In this document: positions 18,557 to 19,630 of the stretch, piece after piece
How positions within the stretch are numbered: position 1 is the stretch's first letter
Layout of the letters: each line of letters begins with the position of its first letter
NCBI GenBank assembly: GCA_003990745.1
Contig: RBNI01002115.1
Coordinates: 1-19,630, forward strand
Direction of reading: 5' to 3'
DNA from: Jimgerdemannia flammicorona
Lineage: Eukaryota > Mucoromycota > Endogonomycetes > Endogonales > Endogonaceae
DNA: 19,630 nucleotides
The notes under the pieces: model-generated
Database searches by the model: none
Seen by the model: the letters and a program-made list of their open reading frames with translations, nothing else
What the model was told of the DNA's origin: nothing
Translations under genes and position numbers: made by a program

Positions 18557-19369
18557 ATGCCTGCTGTCTACCAAACCTCAAGGTCAAGGAACCACCAAGG
18601 TATCTCAGTCGAGGAAAGGATGTTTCAAGACATCAGAAGAGCCATGGAGACCTGCTCAAGAAGGACTCCTAGTGTCAACATGGATACTGCAGACTCTTAT
18701 CACTTTATTCTCTACTACTGCAAAATGGAAACAAGGATAACCATTGCTACCAAATGCCTCCAAATGTGGCAGGAGTATGAAATAGGAAACCTCCTCTGCC
18801 AGGAGTTCCCACAGACCAGCACTCAAGAGTTACAAGATACCACTCCCATGGATATATGTGAAATGAGGACAGCTAAGAAGATCCATCAGATCTTCAGGCA
18901 TGCACCATGGTTGATCCCCAACTTGGAGTATATTAGAGTCTCAGACTTCAGAGATCTATCATCCCACTGTATCAATGCACTATAAGCCAGGGTGGCTATA
19001 AAAGCCCAGTCCACTATCACCCTCAACAGTGAAGAAGTAGAAGACTTCTGGCATCCTACCCTTCAGGACAACCCAGACCAATTCCTGCAAGGATTGATCT
19101 CAGTATTCCAAGGCCCAAGCATCCAGGTTAGATCTCCCCAAGACCCCACATTTGTCCTCTATTTTGTGGAAGAGAACCTCATAGACTGGAGAGATCCAGA
19201 TCTTGTTCCTGATTTCCCCACCACCAAATGTGATGATGTCATTGGTGATGACATCATCCCACATGACATCAAAATATGTGAAAATGATGAATTCATGGAT
19301 CTCATCTCCTTCAGTAATGATGATGATGATGATGATGAAGTCCCCATGGTCCTGAACTTTCTGCTCTAA
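18557..19369 (+). pseudogene. ORF inside LTR copy 2, unknown protein, one in-frame stop
   Basis: A single frame (frame 2) runs from the ATG of MPAVYQTSRSRNHQG to TAA 19367-19369, 270 codons, interrupted only by TAA at 18983-18985, where LTR copy 1 has GAA. Here the N-terminal half is in frame through RRAMETCSRRTPSVNMDT, unlike copy 1. The conserved block QDNPDQFLQGLISVFQGPSI is identical in both copies. The C-terminus is acidic, with a run of six Asp encoded by a GAT repeat (about 19317-19338). Overall amino-acid identity with copy 1 is roughly 80 percent by eye. I recognise no family. Its breaks differ from those of copy 1, so the ancestral frame was probably open. Confidence 0.72.
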
Positions 19370-19377
19370 GTTCTTTA

Positions 19378-19508
19378 TTACACTGGATAATGCCAGCACT
19401 GGTATTCTCATGTAACACTGGATAATGCCAGCACCAGTATTCGGAGATAATGCAAAATTGTTCCAGCACTGGCATTCTGATGTGATATTGAATTATACCA
19501 GCATCCTG
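19378..19508 (+). repeat. 35-bp tandem repeat in LTR copy 2
   Basis: The core CCAGCAC/T recurs at 19393, 19428, 19463 and 19498, exactly 35 bases apart, in the same place as the array of LTR copy 1. Confidence 0.85.
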
Positions 19509-19610
19509 AACCTGTATAACCATCAGTGCCAATCCTGAAACTTAGTAGTTTTAGTTATTGGAATTTATATTTATCTTTATATCTTAGCAACCATTGAATT
19601 ATATTTTGTA

Positions 19611-19630
19611 TTTTTTTTTTTTTTTTTTTT
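19611..19630 (-). other. T20 run at window end, possible tail of an antisense retroelement
   Basis: An uninterrupted T run begins where LTR copy 1 continues with its TATA box. Read on the minus strand it is A20, like the tail of LINE copy 2, so a poly(A) element may be inserted here in antisense. A contig-edge artefact or a simple T-tract expansion is also possible. Confidence 0.4.

Larger units (their letters stand above)
18315..19610 (+). repeat. LTR copy 2 of the same gypsy family, cut by T20 and window end
   Basis: Collinear with LTR copy 1 from TGTAAT onward: same TATA-like box, ORF, 35-bp repeat and downstream stretch to ATTATATTTTGTA. About 90 percent identical in the first 120 bases. 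Its start is not preceded by a polypurine tract, so it is a 5' LTR of another element or a solo LTR on the same strand. The part matching the main TATA box, AATAAA and U5 of copy 1 is not present before the T run. Confidence 0.88.

Noticed and set aside
19314..19338. GAT/ATG microsatellite as a regulatory element
   Set aside because: It lies in frame within the LTR ORF and encodes an Asp run; simple repeat slippage is sufficient.

Overview
The window looks like repeat-rich, gene-poor eukaryotic DNA, most likely from a filamentous fungus. It is built from decayed, nested retrotransposons and an AT-rich block of minisatellite arrays. I see no intact host gene, rRNA, tRNA or CRISPR array. The organism guess rests on the element types and on the decay pattern. 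CpG is scarce, and many in-frame stops sit where the protein families expect Gln, Trp or Arg (CAG/CAA to TAG/TAA, TGG to TAG/TGA, CGA to TGA). The two copies of the long terminal repeat (LTR) differ, where I compared them base by base, only by transitions. This resembles repeat-induced point mutation (RIP) or methylation-driven decay in fungi. I cannot name a species.

Layout: (1) 1-5491 is a long, multiply broken LINE of L1-like architecture: ORF1 with an RRM-like segment, an AP-endonuclease, a reverse transcriptase, a C-terminal Cys/His region, AATAAA and an A67 tail. (2) 5492-7087 is a second, related LINE, 5'-truncated exactly at the catalytic ADD codons of the RT and ending in A20. (3) From 7088 the gag gene of a Ty3/gypsy element begins in mid-gene, so the LINEs interrupt it. 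Its order is gag zinc knuckle, aspartic protease, dUTPase, RT, RNase H, integrase, polypurine tract, 3' LTR. All parts carry stops and frameshifts. (4) The 3' LTR (12609 to about 14234) is very large and contains an ORF of about 270 codons with its own TATA-like box. (5) 14235-18314 is very AT-rich. It holds minisatellite arrays of an AGCT-centred motif in forward, reverse and forward orientation. (6) A second copy of the LTR starts at 18315 and runs to a T20 run at the window end, possibly the tail of an antisense poly(A) element.

The most notable points are the dUTPase domain between protease and RT (all five motifs recognisable, spread over three frames), the ORF carried inside the LTR (each copy broken at different sites), and the opposed minisatellite arrays. 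Nothing here is expected to make a functional product in its present form.
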